Source of the DNA: an uncultured Bacteroidales bacterium
Lineage (GTDB): Bacteria > Bacteroidota > Bacteroidia > Bacteroidales > UBA932
DNA: 64,000 nucleotides
Assembly: GCA_900319405.1 (NCBI GenBank)
Contig: ONOH01000008.1
Coordinates: forward strand, 1-64,000
Direction of reading: 5' to 3'
Below are positions 27,413 through 35,343 of the stretch, piece by piece (position 1 is the stretch's first letter; every line of letters begins with the position of its first letter). A model generated the notes under the pieces. It made no database searches, was not told where the DNA came from, and saw only the letters and a program-made list of their open reading frames with translations. Made by a program: the position numbers and the translations under genes.

Positions 27413-29188
27413 GTGGAGCGATTCTCAAATATCCCCGCCCTGTCCAGAAAGCAATTTCTGGACACCCTTCTGGTGCTGATCAACGCAGAAGTCGCTGACA
27501 GCATCTGCGGAATCGTGGACGGAATCGTCGTGAGCCGTTTCCTGGGGTCCGATGCCATTGCCGCACACGGCATCGCCAATCCCATCTTCGTGATAATGAC
27601 CATCTTCACCAGCCTGCTCATTGCGGCCTTCCAGCAGCCTAGTACAGTATGTATCGGCCGGGGAGAATGGAAAAAAGCCAACGGGATGTACAGCGCCACC
27701 ATCCTGCTTTCCCTGCTTTTTTCCGTCCTGATGGCGGTGGGCGGCCTGATTTTTCCGCAGGGGATCGCCTCGTTGCTGGGGGCCCGCGGGTCGGCTACCA
27801 TCACCCGCTTGTCGGCCGAGTATCTTCAGGGCGCTTTCCTGGGCACCCCTTCCCTGGTCATGTTCCTGATACTCATCCCGGTCCTTCAGATTGAAGGGAA
27901 GCGCAGGCTGGTCCACATCGGCAGCATCGTAATGTGCATATCGGATATCATCTTCGACCTGGTCAGCGTGAAGATCCTTCACTGGGGAATGTTCGGAATC
28001 GGCCTGGCCAATACGGTGAGCTATACGCTGGGCCTGCTGGTTCTGCTCTCGTATTATCTGGACAAGAACCGCCTTTTCCGTTTCAGTATCCGGGACATTC
28101 TCTGCATCGACGGAAAACATATGTTCCTGATGGGTCTTCCCACTGGGGTCCGCATGACCTCCCTTACCTTTGCCGTGGTGCTGATGAATACCTTTGTGAT
28201 GTTCCTGTCGGGACCGACCGGTATGGCTGCGCTTTCTGTGCAGCAGAGTCTGTGCTCACCTTTGATGTCGGTCCTCATCGGCCTGTCCGGAACTACCCTG
28301 CTTCTGACGGGGGTCAGTTATGGAGAGCAGGATCGTCGGGAATTGATGGATGTGGTCCGGATGAGTGCGTATTATAGCATCGTGCTTCTGGGATTCCTGG
28401 CGCTGCTGGTGTTTTTGCTGGCCCGGCCACTGGTTTCGCTGTACCTGAATCCGGCCGAGACCGCCTACCCGCTGGCAGTAGATGCCGTCCGCTGGCTGGC
28501 TGTCTCCTTCCCCTTGATGGGCTGGTCACGTTGCGTGGGCTGCTATCTTCAGGGCGTGGAAAAGAACCGCCAGGCCCTGCTGCTGTTCTTTCTCGAAGAA
28601 TTGGTCCTGCTGCTTGGCTGTGCCGTGGTGATGGGAGAAATCTGGGGAATCAGAGGGGTTTTCGCCTCCTTTGCAGTGAGCCAGGTGCTGGTGATTGTCC
28701 TGATCAATATCCTGGCCTATCTTCAGCGGGACAGGAAGTATCGCGGAATGGAGGCCTTCCTGTTTGTCCCGGACCATTACGGGGTGGCTCCGGAAGACCG
28801 TCTGGTGAGAACGCTCACAAGCCGGGAAGAAGTCTGGACCCTGTCCGAAGAAGTAATGAATTTCTGCCGGGAACGCGGCCTGCCTCAGGAGAAATCCTAT
28901 ATGGCATCCTTGTATGTGGAGGAAATGGGGAACATCATCATGCTCTATGGCTTCTCCGACGGGAATCCGCATAAACTGGAAGTGAGGCTGTCCGTTTACC
29001 ACGGGGAGATTATCCTGCGTTTCCGGGACGACTGCCGCCGCTTTGATATCCGCGAAAAGGCAGCCCACTGGAAAGAGGACCCCCTTCATCCGGAAACCAC
29101 CATCGGGGTGCGGATGGTGATGAAAGCCTGCAAGATTCTGCGATACAACAATTCCCTGAAAACCAACAACCTGATGGTGGTCCTCTAA
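27413..29188 (+). CDS. MATE-family transporter fused to a C-terminal HATPase-like domain
   Basis: 591 residues starting with GTG at 27413. Residues 1-445 form a MATE-type multidrug/organic cation exporter with about 12 membrane spans ('GIVDGIVVSRFLGSDAIAAH' at the front, repeated in the second half). Residues 455-591 look like an RsbW-type histidine-kinase-like ATPase: 'SLYVEEMGNIIMLYGFSDG' as an N-box and 'EIILRFRDDCRRFDI', then 'TTIGVRMVMKACKILRYNN'. The classic GxGL box is weak. The fusion may link transport to an anti-sigma or regulatory partner; that is inference. No frameshift is seen between the parts. Confidence 0.82.
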   Translation: MERFSNIPALSRKQFLDTLLVLINAEVADSICGIVDGIVVSRFLGSDAIAAHGIANPIFVIMTIFTSLLIAAFQQPSTVCIGRGEWKKANGMYSATILLSLLFSVLMAVGGLIFPQGIASLLGARGSATITRLSAEYLQGAFLGTPSLVMFLILIPVLQIEGKRRLVHIGSIVMCISDIIFDLVSVKILHWGMFGIGLANTVSYTLGLLVLLSYYLDKNRLFRFSIRDILCIDGKHMFLMGLPTGVRMTSLTFAVVLMNTFVMFLSGPTGMAALSVQQSLCSPLMSVLIGLSGTTLLLTGVSYGEQDRRELMDVVRMSAYYSIVLLGFLALLVFLLARPLVSLYLNPAETAYPLAVDAVRWLAVSFPLMGWSRCVGCYLQGVEKNRQALLLFFLEELVLLLGCAVVMGEIWGIRGVFASFAVSQVLVIVLINILAYLQRDRKYRGMEAFLFVPDHYGVAPEDRLVRTLTSREEVWTLSEEVMNFCRERGLPQEKSYMASLYVEEMGNIIMLYGFSDGNPHKLEVRLSVYHGEIILRFRDDCRRFDIREKAAHWKEDPLHPETTIGVRMVMKACKILRYNNSLKTNNLMVVL

Positions 29189-29192
29189 GAGA

Positions 29193-29690
29193 CTAGAACT
29201 TGTAATAGAGACCCACAGAGACGCTGTGGTCCATTTCCAGGTAGAGGGTCTTGTGGAAGGAGTTGTATTCCAGACGCCCTATCGTCCCCTGTACGGCCCA
29301 GTGGTCTGTAAGTTCCAGGGACAGCCCGGGTTTTATATAAGGGGTCCACTGGGTGTAGGGGTTGTCCGAGATGAAGCGACGGAATCCGCAGCCGGTTTCT
29401 ACATAGAAAGACAGGATGCCGGACTCCCAGAAAACATACTCTACATAGGGATCGATTTCAATGCCGAAATCCGGCTTTTCCTTTTCAGTAACGCCAAAGA
29501 CATCGACAGTCAATTCGGCGCCGAAAGACCATCGTCCATAGGTGTAACCTACATCCGGGGAAAGGTTGAAGTAGGAGTTTTTATCGGAAAAGGATCGGTT
29601 GAAGCCCAGACTTCCACCGATATACCACTGTGCCTGGAGCGGAAGGGCCAGGAGCATCAGTGCCAGCAATATGAAGAGCTTTTTTGACAT
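29193..29690 (-). CDS. Small outer-membrane beta-barrel protein
   Basis: 165 residues from the ATG at 29690. The signal peptide ends near 'ALPLQAQ'. The mature part alternates hydrophobic and polar residues with many Tyr/Phe/Gly ('WYIGGSLGFNRSFSD', 'VGYTYGRWSFGAELT') and ends in 'GLYYKF', a typical BAM-recognised aromatic C-terminus. The length suits an eight-stranded barrel of the OmpA-transmembrane type. Function unknown. Confidence 0.8.
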   Translation of the reverse strand: MSKKLFILLALMLLALPLQAQWYIGGSLGFNRSFSDKNSYFNLSPDVGYTYGRWSFGAELTVDVFGVTEKEKPDFGIEIDPYVEYVFWESGILSFYVETGCGFRRFISDNPYTQWTPYIKPGLSLELTDHWAVQGTIGRLEYNSFHKTLYLEMDHSVSVGLYYKF

Positions 29691-29697
29691 TCGTCTG

Positions 29698-29705
29698 CAA
29701 ATATA
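29698..29705 (-). promoter_or_regulatory. -7 promoter box for the small barrel gene
   Basis: The minus strand reads TATATTTG, ending 7 nt before the ATG at 29690. Confidence 0.5.
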
Positions 29706-29717
29706 CAAAAACTTTCG

Positions 29718-30980
29718 TCAGGAGAGCATAAAACTATGCTGAAGGCCGTGGGGAGAGACGGCATGGGCCTGAATGTCCCCTCCGTGCAGCCGGACGGCTT
29801 CCCGGACAATCGACAGTCCAAGTCCTGTTCCGCCCAGTTCGCGGCTACGCCCTTTGTCGGTGCGGAAGAAACGCTCGTACAGATGCGGAAGGCTCTCTTC
29901 CGGCACTCCGGGACCGTTGTCGGAGAAGGAAAACAGCCAGTTTTTCCCTTCTTTCCGCGCCCGGACGGAAACGGTGCTGCCTTCTCCGGCATAGCGCAGG
30001 GAATTGTCCACCAGGTTGCGGAAAAGGCTGTAGAGCAGCTTCCTGTCTCCCGTCAGGGGGATGCTTTCCGGGAAGTTCGTTTCCAGGGACATCTGTCTTT
30101 CCCGAAAATCTTCCTCCGTATCCTGCAGGACCTGAAGGAGGATATCGGCCACATTCAGCTCTTCCCGCAGCACCACTCGTTCGGCCGCGTCCAGGGTGTT
30201 CAGGTCTTCGGTAAGGTCGGCCAGACGCCGGGCGAGGGCGCAGCTGTGCTCGATGAACTGGGACCGGGTCTCCTCCGGCATCTCCGGGTGCAGATGCAGG
30301 GTTTCCAGATAGGCCCGGATGCCGGAGAGAGGGGTCTTCAGTTCGTGGGAAATGTTCTGGGTGAGCTGTTTTTGCAGCTCCAGGCTTTCCAGGTCCTGTT
30401 TTCGGCTTACGTTTCCCGCTACTTTTTTGGAAAAGGCATAGAGCACCAGCACAAGGGCCGCCATCAGGATGGCGGCAAACCAGAGGAAGGAGTAATCGGC
30501 CTTCAGAAGCAGGGGAAGGCGGTCGTCGTAGGGGAGGGCCGAGCGGATGATCAAGTCCTTTTCGGGGAAGTAAGTGGCGGAGTAAAAGTATTCTTTGTCC
30601 ACGGTGACACTTCGGCGCTCGATGCAGTATCCGCTTCCTTTGTCCATAGCTTCCCGGATTTCTTTCCGGCTGCGATGGTCGCTCAGGTTGGGATATTCCT
30701 GGGTCTGATTGTCAAAGAGGACAAAGCCGTGCGAATCCAGCAGGGTTAGCCGAAGGGAGGCGACGGGGTGGGAGAGGAGATACCCCTGCACGGCGCTCTC
30801 CTCGACGGCACCGCTGTGGAGGAAGTCCCCCAGGGCGGCATTGTAGTCCTGCAGACGCTGGTTCAGAAGGGTGGTCTTGAACGCCTTCTCCCGCCGGTTC
30901 TGGTACAGGAGGAAGGCTCCGGCAAAAAGCAGGAACAGGGAGATGATGCTCAGGAACAGATGACGGCTAAGCTGGGTCAT
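29718..30980 (-). CDS. rprX: Sensor histidine kinase, RprX-like
   Basis: 420 residues from the ATG at 30980. Two membrane helices (about 5-25 and 165-190) flank a periplasmic sensor domain. The HisKA motif 'NISHELKTPLSG' places the phosphorylated His at 212. The HATPase domain has 'NLVDNSLRYAG', 'FSDNGPGVPEESL', 'YERFFRTDKGRS' and 'GGTGLGLSIV'. It phosphorylates the response regulator encoded just upstream, overlapping it by 14 nt. The RprX name is by likeness to Bacteroides RprXY. Confidence 0.88.
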   Translation of the reverse strand: MTQLSRHLFLSIISLFLLFAGAFLLYQNRREKAFKTTLLNQRLQDYNAALGDFLHSGAVEESAVQGYLLSHPVASLRLTLLDSHGFVLFDNQTQEYPNLSDHRSRKEIREAMDKGSGYCIERRSVTVDKEYFYSATYFPEKDLIIRSALPYDDRLPLLLKADYSFLWFAAILMAALVLVLYAFSKKVAGNVSRKQDLESLELQKQLTQNISHELKTPLSGIRAYLETLHLHPEMPEETRSQFIEHSCALARRLADLTEDLNTLDAAERVVLREELNVADILLQVLQDTEEDFRERQMSLETNFPESIPLTGDRKLLYSLFRNLVDNSLRYAGEGSTVSVRARKEGKNWLFSFSDNGPGVPEESLPHLYERFFRTDKGRSRELGGTGLGLSIVREAVRLHGGDIQAHAVSPHGLQHSFMLS

Positions 30981-31668
30981 ATTCCTTATAGGTATATCCG
31001 TATCCGGGCCGTGTAATGATACATTGCGAATACGGGCCGATTTTCTTGCGCAGGCGGGTGATGCAGACATCCACGCTCCGGTCCGTGACCACCACTCCGT
31101 CCGGCCACGCCAGCTCCAGCAGCTGATCCCGTGAGAAGACCCTCCCGGGGTGTTCCATCAGGACGCTGAGGATGTTGAACTCCGTCCGGGTAAGAGGGAC
31201 CGGCGTGTTGTCGATACGCAGGGTTTTTCCTTTCATGTCCAGGTGCAGCCCTTCGGACGGCGTGATTTCCGCTGCGGCGGGGTGCTGCCTGCAGCGTCGG
31301 AGGACTGCCTGGGAGCGAAGCAGGAGCTCCTGCACGGAGAAAGGTTTGGGAACGTAATCGTCCACGCCGATGCGCAGGCCGTCGATAATGTCTTCGCGGG
31401 CGTTTCTGGCGGTGAGAAAGATGATGGGGATATCGGCCGTGAGGGGATTCTCCTTGAGCATCATGGCCATCTTCAGGCCGGACATCCCGCCCAGCATCAC
31501 GTCCAGGATGAGCAGGCTGAAACGGGTCAGGTCCATTTCCAGGGCCTCTTCGGCCGATGTGGCGGTGCTTACCTGATAGCCGCTGGCGGTGAAATTGAAG
31601 CGCAGGACATCCAGGATGTCCGGCTCATCGTCTACCAGCAGGATATGTATGTTCTTTTCGTTTTCCAT
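30967..31668 (-). CDS. rprY: OmpR-family response regulator, RprY-like
   Basis: 233 residues from the ATG at 31668. Receiver domain with 'LLVDDEPDILDVL' and the phosphoacceptor Asp56 in 'LLILDVMLGG', plus the Lys in 'VPKPFSVQELLLR'. The OmpR-type winged helix is C-terminal: 'LTRTEFNILSVLMEHPGRVF' and 'DRSVDVCITRLRKKIG', ending '..TRPGYGYTYKEYDPA'. It is the first gene of the pair with the sensor kinase and is divergent from the PepSY-like gene, a likely target. Confidence 0.92.
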   Translation of the reverse strand: MENEKNIHILLVDDEPDILDVLRFNFTASGYQVSTATSAEEALEMDLTRFSLLILDVMLGGMSGLKMAMMLKENPLTADIPIIFLTARNAREDIIDGLRIGVDDYVPKPFSVQELLLRSQAVLRRCRQHPAAAEITPSEGLHLDMKGKTLRIDNTPVPLTRTEFNILSVLMEHPGRVFSRDQLLELAWPDGVVVTDRSVDVCITRLRKKIGPYSQCIITRPGYGYTYKEYDPA

Positions 31669-31759
31669 AAGCTGTACAAAAATGGGATATTTCAGATAAA
31701 AAAACAAGACTGTAACAATAATGTAACAGCTCTGTAGCCCTTGCGTAATAAAAGCGCCA

Positions 31760-31767
31760 TACCTTTG
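31760..31767 (+). promoter_or_regulatory. -7 promoter box for the PepSY-like gene
   Basis: TACCTTTG with TTG at 31741-31743 as a possible -33 element; the ATG is at 31798. The gap 31669-31797 probably also holds the operator for the divergent two-component system. Confidence 0.6.
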
Positions 31768-31797
31768 CATTCGGAAAACCCATAAACTTTTAATACA

Positions 31798-32226
31798 ATG
31801 AGAGCAAATGTAAAAACCATCCTGGCCCTGGCCCTTCTCTTCCTTCCCGTCCTGGCTTTTGCCGACGGAAAAGTAGTTCCGTACGACAAACTGCCGGTCG
31901 AGGCCCGATCCTTTATCAAAGAACACTTCGGCTCCGAAAAAGTCCTTCAGGTGACGTCGGAGTGGAATGAGTATGAAGTGCTGTTCTCGGATATGTCCAC
32001 GGTGGAATTCGACCGTTCTGGCAACTGGAAAGAGGTGAAATGCCGGCAGAAGGCCATCCCCGAGCCTGTCATTCCTTCCCGCATCCTGTCCTATGTGAAG
32101 GAAGTTTTCCCAGGCCGTTTCATCACCCGCATCGAGCGCAGCCGGAGAGGTTATGAGGTGAAACTGGACAATGGCCTGGAACTGGAATTTGACCGGAACT
32201 GCAATTTCTTGAGGATAGACGATTAA
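31798..32226 (+). CDS. Secreted PepSY-like (BLIP-fold) protein
   Basis: 142 residues with a signal peptide ending near 'VLAFADG'. Two repeats of the PepSY-like unit follow: 'VVPYDKLPVEARSFIKEHF..EYEVLFSDMSTVEFDRSGNW' and 'VIPSRILSYVKEVFPG..GYEVKLDNGLELEFDRNCNF'. (The dots mark omitted residues.) Such small periplasmic proteins are often next to envelope two-component systems in Bacteroidota and may act in sensing. It is divergent from rprY, so control by that system is likely but inferred. Confidence 0.82.
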   Translation: MRANVKTILALALLFLPVLAFADGKVVPYDKLPVEARSFIKEHFGSEKVLQVTSEWNEYEVLFSDMSTVEFDRSGNWKEVKCRQKAIPEPVIPSRILSYVKEVFPGRFITRIERSRRGYEVKLDNGLELEFDRNCNFLRIDD

Positions 32227-32391
32227 ACGATAAATAGACTCGTTGTTCTGCTGACTGTCCTGGCCGTGGTATCCTCCACGGCCTTTGCGCAGAAAGGGCC
32301 CTATCTGAAGGCCGATGCTTTGCCCGTCTCCAGCGTTGCAAAGAATTCCGCCAGGACCTTGAAGCCGCTCTGGCCGAATTAGCCCGATAGC
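32227..32391 (+). pseudogene. Decayed second small secreted protein gene
   Basis: Directly after the PepSY-like stop, an open frame lacking an ATG encodes a signal-peptide-like stretch 'LVVLLTVLAVVSSTAFAQKG', then 'PYLKADALPVSSVAKNS', and stops at a TAG. In the next frame the sequence continues with helical 'KEFRQDLEAALAELAR' before a TAG at 32389. A missing start plus a frameshift suggests a degraded paralogue of the upstream gene; similarity is limited to the layout. Low confidence. Confidence 0.4.
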
Positions 32392-32442
32392 ACCCCCATC
32401 GACCTAGTGCGACGTAATTGGGCGGAGTTCCTTCACCGTACG

Positions 32443-32469
32443 AAAAAGCCGGACCTCGAAGGCCGGCTT
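32443..32469 (-). terminator. Hairpin with T-run on the minus strand
   Basis: Arms AAGCCGG (32447-32453) and CCGGCTT (32463-32469) pair; the minus strand has five T after the stem. No minus-strand gene feeds it, so it may instead terminate plus-strand transcription weakly or mark a lost gene. 32392-32604 otherwise shows nothing I can name. Confidence 0.5.
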
Positions 32470-32619
32470 GTGCGGGCAATGGGACAATTATCGAACTATT
32501 TTGAATACATAAATAGCTCCTGGTTTGATTATGTGTCGTAAAATGAGTAAGTTTGCAAAGCCCTCGGAAGGAGACGCCGGGTATTGCTGCAGCCCTCGGT
32601 AAGGATGACCTCGCAAGTT

Positions 32620-32943
32620 ATGAATTGGATTGTACTTGTTCTGGCCGGGCTGTGCGAATGTGGCTTTGCGTTCTGCCTGGGAAAAGCAAACATGGCCATC
32701 GGCGGCCGCCAGATGCTCTGGTATGCCGTTTTTGTCATCCTATATGCATTAAGCATGGTGCTATTGGCTAAAGCCGTGAAGACCATTCCTATCGGCACGG
32801 CTTATCCTGTTTGGACGGGCATCGGAGCTATGGGGACTGTGCTGCTAGGTATCTTTGTATTCAAGGAGCCCGCCACCTTCTGGAGACTGCTGTTTACCTT
32901 TACGCTCATTACCTCAATTATCGGCCTTAAAGTGGTTCAGTGA
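32620..32943 (+). CDS. Small multidrug resistance (SMR/SugE-like) transporter
   Basis: 107 residues from the ATG at 32620; an in-frame ATG at 32605 is also possible. Four membrane helices. The essential Glu is in 'LVLAGLCECGFAFCLGKA', and helix 3 reads 'TIPIGTAYPVWTGIGAMGTV' as in SMR proteins. These work as dimers exporting guanidinium or cationic drugs with proton exchange. The next gene begins 1 nt after its stop. Confidence 0.9.
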   Translation: MNWIVLVLAGLCECGFAFCLGKANMAIGGRQMLWYAVFVILYALSMVLLAKAVKTIPIGTAYPVWTGIGAMGTVLLGIFVFKEPATFWRLLFTFTLITSIIGLKVVQ

Positions 32944-32944
32944 T

Positions 32945-33418
32945 ATGGAATTCAGAGAATTACGACGTTTCAAACAAGCCGCTACGCTTCGGGAATGTGA
33001 GGCGGTGCTGTCATCAGCCCAGCGCGGTATCCTGGCTGTCCATGGAGAGAACGGTTATCCTTACGGGCTGCCTGTCAATTATCTGTATCTGGACGGCAAG
33101 ATCTACTTCCACTGCGCCAAGGCCGGGCATAAATTGGATGCTGTTCGCGCCAATGATAAAGTATGTTTCACGGTATTATCTGAACCAGTCAAGAATCCCG
33201 GGGAGTGGTGGAACTGCTTTACAAGCGTTATATGCTTCGGGCGCATTTCAGAGGTAACTGATGAACCGGAAAAAGACCGTCTCCTGCGGCAGATTGGGGC
33301 CAAGTACTTCCCGGAAGGATATGACCTTGAAGGAGATATGGCAAAGAATGCCAGAAACGCACTCATTCTGGAGATTTCCATTGACCACATATCCGGGAAA
33401 CACGTAAGGGAGAAATAA
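32945..33418 (+). CDS. PPOX-family FMN-binding protein, NimA-like
   Basis: 157 residues. A split-barrel flavin-binding fold of the pyridoxamine 5'-phosphate oxidase superfamily: 'RGILAVHGENGYPYGLPVNY', 'GKIYFHCAKAGHKLDAVRAN', 'VCFTVLSEP' and 'YFPEG..' followed by 'ILEISIDHISGKHVREK'. It resembles Nim-type nitroreductases linked to nitroimidazole resistance, but resistance cannot be inferred. It is translated next to the SMR gene. Confidence 0.85.
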   Translation: MEFRELRRFKQAATLRECEAVLSSAQRGILAVHGENGYPYGLPVNYLYLDGKIYFHCAKAGHKLDAVRANDKVCFTVLSEPVKNPGEWWNCFTSVICFGRISEVTDEPEKDRLLRQIGAKYFPEGYDLEGDMAKNARNALILEISIDHISGKHVREK

Positions 33419-33449
33419 CTATAAGCCCCGACATCCTAATTGCATGCCA

Positions 33450-33540
33450 GGGCTTTGTCCGTGTGCACCAGAGCCCTCCAATGCACACCGAGGCACTCCA
33501 AAACGCCTTTCGTGTGCAAAACAAGCCCCAAACGCACACG
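33450..33540. repeat. Alternating GTGTGC / GCACAC motif cluster
   Basis: Four related motifs alternate in orientation: GTGTGCA 33461, TGCACAC 33482, GTGTGCA 33512 and GCACAC 33534, with spacings of 21, 30 and 22 nt. GGGCT/AGCCC pairs flank the first. Small open frames across it look incidental. The stretch 33419-33578 has no gene that I can support. Confidence 0.4.
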
Positions 33541-33578
33541 GAGATTAAACGAAGTGAGTCCCTTCGCCAAACGGAACG

Positions 33579-33606
33579 AAAAAAGCCGCCTGAAAAGGCG
33601 GCCTTT
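33579..33606 (-). terminator. Rho-independent terminator of tRNA-Leu
   Basis: Arms GCCGCC (33585-33590) and GGCGGC (33597-33602) pair; on the minus strand six T follow. It starts 9 nt past the tRNA 3' end. Confidence 0.85.
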
Positions 33607-33614
33607 GAGTGGAG

Positions 33615-33696
33615 TGCGGGTGAAGGGACTCGAACCCATACGCCTTGCGGCACCAGATCCTAAGTCTGGGTTGTCTACCAATTCCAACACACCCGC
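33615..33696 (-). tRNA. tRNA-Leu, anticodon UAG
   Basis: 82 nt. Acceptor arms GCGGGTG (5') and CACCCGC (3') pair, with discriminator A. The anticodon loop is CUUAGGA, giving UAG. The long variable arm (TGCCGCAAGGCGT) is as expected for leucine. The T-arm has GGTTCGAGTCC. CCA is not encoded. A terminator follows; the tRNA lies just downstream of an outer-membrane barrel gene. Confidence 0.95.
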
Positions 33697-33704
33697 ATAA
33701 ATAA

Positions 33705-34472
33705 CTATACCCCTATACCCAGGACGAGCCCTACGGTGAAGGTGTTGAACTGGGGACCGTAGTTCTCCTTGACCACGTTCAGGGGGCGATACTTGAAGTA
33801 TAGGCCCAGACCGCCGTAAGAGATGGCGGCATGCACGTTAAAGGAAAAGTTGTTGGTATTGATGTTCTTGGTATAACGGGCGCCGGACCGCATTTCGTCA
33901 ATGCTTTCTCCCATCAGGTTGGTGCCTTTGAACTGGACATATCCGTTGAGGTTGAGTTCCGGCGTTACGCCCAGTTGAAAGGCGCCTTTGCCAAAACGCT
34001 GGGTGAAGTTGATGGGGAAACCGAAGGTGCAGACGGAGAAGATGGAGCGCTTCACTTCCCTTACTCCGGCCAGTTCCTTGGGAAAAATGCCCAGCCGGGT
34101 GCCTCCGGAAGTGAAAGGACTGGAACTGCCCTCGCTGAGGGGTACCCAGACATAGTCTTTATTGAGGTGGAACCAGTTCCATTCGACATCGGCGCCGAGG
34201 GAAATTTTTCCGCTCTCATACGGCCTGAAGGCAAGTTCTACCATATTGAATCCGAACTGCTGGCTGTTGAAGAACGAAGTTTTTCCGGAAAGATCGTCGT
34301 TTTTAACGATGCCGTTGAAGCCGAAATGAAGATAACTGAGAACCTCGAAGTCGATGCGGTCTCCGATTTCCATCTCGTTGATTCCGGCGGCGCGATGGCC
34401 GAAACCCTGTGCATAAGCTCCGGTCAGCGTACAAAGCGCTATGAGAATAGTGAAAATTTTTTTCATCTTCAT
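33705..34472 (-). CDS. Outer-membrane beta-barrel protein
   Basis: 255 residues (another ATG, two codons in, is equally possible). Signal peptide ends near 'LTGAYAQ'. Strand-rich mature part with alternating aromatic residues ('FNMVELAFRPYESGKISLG', 'FGFPINFTQRFGKGAFQLG', 'GGLGLYFKYRPLN') and a hydrophobic C-terminal strand. No known function. TACCTTTG lies 13 nt upstream. Confidence 0.78.
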   Translation of the reverse strand: MKMKKIFTILIALCTLTGAYAQGFGHRAAGINEMEIGDRIDFEVLSYLHFGFNGIVKNDDLSGKTSFFNSQQFGFNMVELAFRPYESGKISLGADVEWNWFHLNKDYVWVPLSEGSSSPFTSGGTRLGIFPKELAGVREVKRSIFSVCTFGFPINFTQRFGKGAFQLGVTPELNLNGYVQFKGTNLMGESIDEMRSGARYTKNINTNNFSFNVHAAISYGGLGLYFKYRPLNVVKENYGPQFNTFTVGLVLGIGV

Positions 34473-34485
34473 AAAAGTTAGACTG

Positions 34486-34493
34486 CAAAGGTA
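34486..34493 (-). promoter_or_regulatory. -7 promoter box for the barrel gene
   Basis: The minus strand reads TACCTTTG, 13 nt before the ATG at 34472. It lies just before the prmA stop. Confidence 0.5.
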
Positions 34494-34494
34494 A

Positions 34495-35343
34495 TCATTT
34501 TTTTACAAATTCCAGACAGGCCCAGCCTTCCCGGACCGATTCCCCCTTCCACGAAAGCCCCAGGGCGAGGGCGGCCTTGTAGATGGCCGGCGCATCGGCG
34601 GCAAAAAAGCCGCTCACCAGAAGATGTCCGTTGCGACGGAGGGAACGCGCATAGGTGGGCAGGTCTTCCAGGATGATGTTGCGGTGGATATTGGCCAGGA
34701 GCAGGTCGTAGGTGCCCATCTGCAGGAGCGAGGCGTCTCCGCAGGCGGTTTCCACACGTGTTCCCACACGGTTCCAGCGGGCATTGCCCCAGGCCGATCG
34801 GGCTGCCACGGCGTCGATATCCACAGCAAAGACTTTCCGGGCACCCATCTTGGCGGCCAGGATGGCCAGGATGGCCGTTCCGCAACCCATATCCACCACG
34901 GATCGTCCCTTGATGGCCGATTCGAGGCTCAGCATCCGCTGCATCATCATATACGTAGTGTGGTGATAGCCGGTCCCGAAGGCCATCTGGGGGTCTATCC
35001 AGATGTTGAAGCGGGTGCGGGGGACATCGGCATTGAATTTTGCCTTTACCGTAACGGTGCCGTCCACGACGATGGGCCGGAAGCTTTCCTCCCAGGCCCG
35101 GTTCCAATTCTGCCCCTGCACCGGGGTGGCCGTAAAGCCCTCTGCGGCAGGATAAGCGCTCAAGACCACCTTGACATCTGAGGCCTTGTAATCAGAGGTC
35201 TGGATAAAACATTTAAGGAAAGGGTCCTCCGTGACGAAAGAGTCGAAGGGAAGCTGGGACAGTTCGGCCATCAGGATATCGGCCATTTCTTCCGTGAACG
35301 GATTCAACTTCACGGAAACTTCCAGATAATCAAAGCTGTTCAT
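34495..35343 (-). CDS. prmA: Ribosomal protein L11 methyltransferase
   Basis: 282 residues. The N-terminal domain binds L11. The class I SAM domain has 'VVDMGCGTAILAILAAKMGA' near residue 150, 'VFAVDIDAVA', and the conserved 'DLLLANIHRNIILEDLP' with its NP-like ANI signature. PrmA methylates Lys and the N-terminus of ribosomal protein L11. Length is slightly below that of E. coli PrmA (293). Its start overlaps the AsmA-like gene's end by 14 nt. Confidence 0.92.
   Translation of the reverse strand: MNSFDYLEVSVKLNPFTEEMADILMAELSQLPFDSFVTEDPFLKCFIQTSDYKASDVKVVLSAYPAAEGFTATPVQGQNWNRAWEESFRPIVVDGTVTVKAKFNADVPRTRFNIWIDPQMAFGTGYHHTTYMMMQRMLSLESAIKGRSVVDMGCGTAILAILAAKMGARKVFAVDIDAVAARSAWGNARWNRVGTRVETACGDASLLQMGTYDLLLANIHRNIILEDLPTYARSLRRNGHLLVSGFFAADAPAIYKAALALGLSWKGESVREGWACLEFVKK

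Noticed and set aside
33440..33700. Small plus-strand gene of 86 codons overlapping the tRNA
   Set aside because: It runs antisense through tRNA-Leu and its terminator and has no start signal; taken as incidental.
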